In this document: in pieces, positions 63,137 through 64,000 of the stretch | How positions within the stretch are numbered: position 1 is the stretch's first letter | Layout of the letters: each line of letters starts with the position of its first letter | Assembly: GCF_017921835.1 (NCBI RefSeq) | Contig: NZ_JAGEMN010000001.1 | Span: 1,915,874 to 1,979,873 of the forward strand | Reading direction: 5' to 3' | Length of the DNA: 64,000 bases | Source of the DNA: Sporosarcina sp. 6E9 | GTDB lineage: Bacteria; Bacillota; Bacilli; Bacillales_A; Planococcaceae | Position numbers and translations under genes: made by a program | Notes under the pieces: model-generated | Database searches by the model: none | What the model was told of the DNA's origin: nothing | The model's input: the letters and a program-made list of their open reading frames with translations, nothing else

Positions 63137-63183
63137 TAAAAAGTGTACCTAAAAAGAGGTACCTAAAAAGAGGTACCTAAAAG
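63130..63183. repeat. 14-bp tandem repeat AGGTACCTAAAAAG extending from copy H
   Basis: Four units at 63130, 63144, 63157 and 63171 (14, 13, 14 and 13 bp) extend the right GGTACC end of copy H outward. An extra GGTACC also lies left of the copy at 62978. Confidence 0.88.
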
Positions 63184-63221
63184 AATAGCTAATATGTTGC
63201 ACCGAAAGAAGTGCACTGGAA

Positions 63222-64000
63222 CTATGTTATCCTGACGGCCCTAGCTTTTCTTGACTCAAATGTGTAGACATATTCAAAGCCTACTTCTTTTGCTAATGAA
63301 AGGGCGTCGCCGAGGTGGGCGCCTACGGTTTCTGCGCGGTGTGAATCTGAACCTATTGTGAGAATTTCGCCGCCAAGGTTTTTATATAACTTCAATACTT
63401 CCTTGGATGGAAAAGGTTCTTTCACCCTTTTGTTGGAAAGGCCGGATGTGTTGATTTCGATTCCGATTCCTCTTTCAATTGCCTTCTTCAATATAGCTTC
63501 GATGATTGAATGGAAATCGGCTAGCTTGTAGTTGCCGATTGTGTCTATTGCATATCGCTTCATGAGATCCAAATGGGCGAGGATATCTATGTCAGCGTGG
63601 GATACGAGTGCATAGACTTCTTCAAAATAGCCTTGGTAAACAGCGTGGGCGTCTTTGTTTTGCATATAGATTCTGAGTTTTTCTTCGTTAATATTGTGCA
63701 CGGAGCCCATAATAAAGTCTAGATCAAAATCTATTAAAGCCTCTTTATATTCATCCCTTAACAAATGGGGCTCGCATAGTTCGATGCCTGCTTTGATGAC
63801 CAATCTTCCATTATATCTGTTGCGGCATTCATTAATTTGCGAAAAGTATCTATCAAAATTTAGATGTCCGTAGGTAGGAACTTTAGGGTTTACGGAAAAG
63901 TGTTCCGTAAAACAAATTTCATCTAGTCCATTTTTGATGGCTTGTTCGCATACTTCAAGCATACTGGCTTTCGAATCAAAGGAATTATCTGTGTGGTGAT
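63222..64000 (-). CDS. PHP-domain phosphatase, histidinol-phosphatase type (5' end outside window)
   Basis: The frame stays open to the window edge: before MLEVCEQAIKNG (ATG 63962) the codons read HHTDNSFDSKAS, the PHP signature, so the true start lies beyond 64000. Further PHP motifs are EICFTEHF, VIKAGIELCE, MGSVHNI, ILAHLDLMKRY, GIEINTSGL and GSDSHRAETVG, giving the usual trinuclear metal site. Such enzymes dephosphorylate histidinol phosphate; related PHP proteins act on other phosphate esters. At least 259 residues are visible. Confidence 0.88.
   Translation of the reverse strand, partial: HHTDNSFDSKASMLEVCEQAIKNGLDEICFTEHFSVNPKVPTYGHLNFDRYFSQINECRNRYNGRLVIKAGIELCEPHLLRDEYKEALIDFDLDFIMGSVHNINEEKLRIYMQNKDAHAVYQGYFEEVYALVSHADIDILAHLDLMKRYAIDTIGNYKLADFHSIIEAILKKAIERGIGIEINTSGLSNKRVKEPFPSKEVLKLYKNLGGEILTIGSDSHRAETVGAHLGDALSLAKEVGFEYVYTFESRKARAVRIT

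Noticed and set aside
1..64000. tRNA and rRNA genes
   Set aside because: No cloverleaf-like or rRNA-like stretches were recognised by eye; a tRNAscan or Rfam run would be decisive.

Overview
The window is low-GC Gram-positive DNA. It carries a spore-coat transglutaminase (tgl), a probable small spore protein, CcpA-type cre sites, YesM/YesN two-component pairs, an LPXTG surface protein with a sortase, and many TTG starts behind strong Shine-Dalgarno sequences. This points to an endospore-forming Bacillales, and I infer a Sporosarcina-like Planococcaceae. I saw no rRNA, tRNA or CRISPR array.

Layout. 0-8.7 kb: sugar catabolism (solute-binding lipoprotein cut by the window edge, a YesM/YesN pair, a Gfo/Idh oxidoreductase, an aldo/keto reductase, GH4 alpha-galactosidase and an AraC regulator). 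8.8-13.3 kb: a YkvI-type permease and a multi-subunit flavin/[2Fe-2S] amine or imino-acid dehydrogenase. 13.4-24.3 kb: a surface module bracketed by two unrelated tandem-repeat arrays. It holds a 2594-aa LPXTG adhesin with about 16 SpaA/Cna-B domains, an orphan response regulator with a BTAD (SARP-like) output domain, and a sortase. 24.4-29.3 kb: gluconate-type permease, zinc polyol dehydrogenase, GntR regulator and a D-serine dehydratase-like PLP enzyme. 29.4-36.5 kb: nagAB, small hypothetical genes, an aldo/keto reductase and a concentrative nucleoside transporter. 36.6-40.7 kb: pseudouridine catabolism (psuK, psuG, an EamA exporter and a PfkB kinase fused to an HTH). 40.8-44.3 kb: Cu/Zn-SOD lipoprotein, ThpR, tgl, spore protein, CPBP protease. 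44.4-50.8 kb: a YesM/YesN pair beside an ABC importer under a perfect cre site, resembling hexose-phosphate uptake systems more than iron uptake.

52-63.2 kb is different in character. It has eight copies, all in the same orientation, of a ~146-bp element with 14-bp terminal inverted repeats (GGTACCTGTGCAAG) and, in the better copies, a central hairpin. They surround a REP-associated tyrosine transposase (RAYT, IS200-like Y1 family) gene whose start codon appears mutated (TTG to TCG). No copy was noticed in the first 52 kb. The same stretch holds two decayed genes (a bile-acid symporter remnant with a frameshift and an aldehyde dehydrogenase remnant), a NEAT-like cytosolic protein, PBP4-type DacC, an NCS2 permease, VanZ, FetAB, DUF488 and DUF6429 proteins, and a PHP phosphatase cut by the right edge. 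The RAYT plus its repeat family is the best candidate here for an undescribed system.
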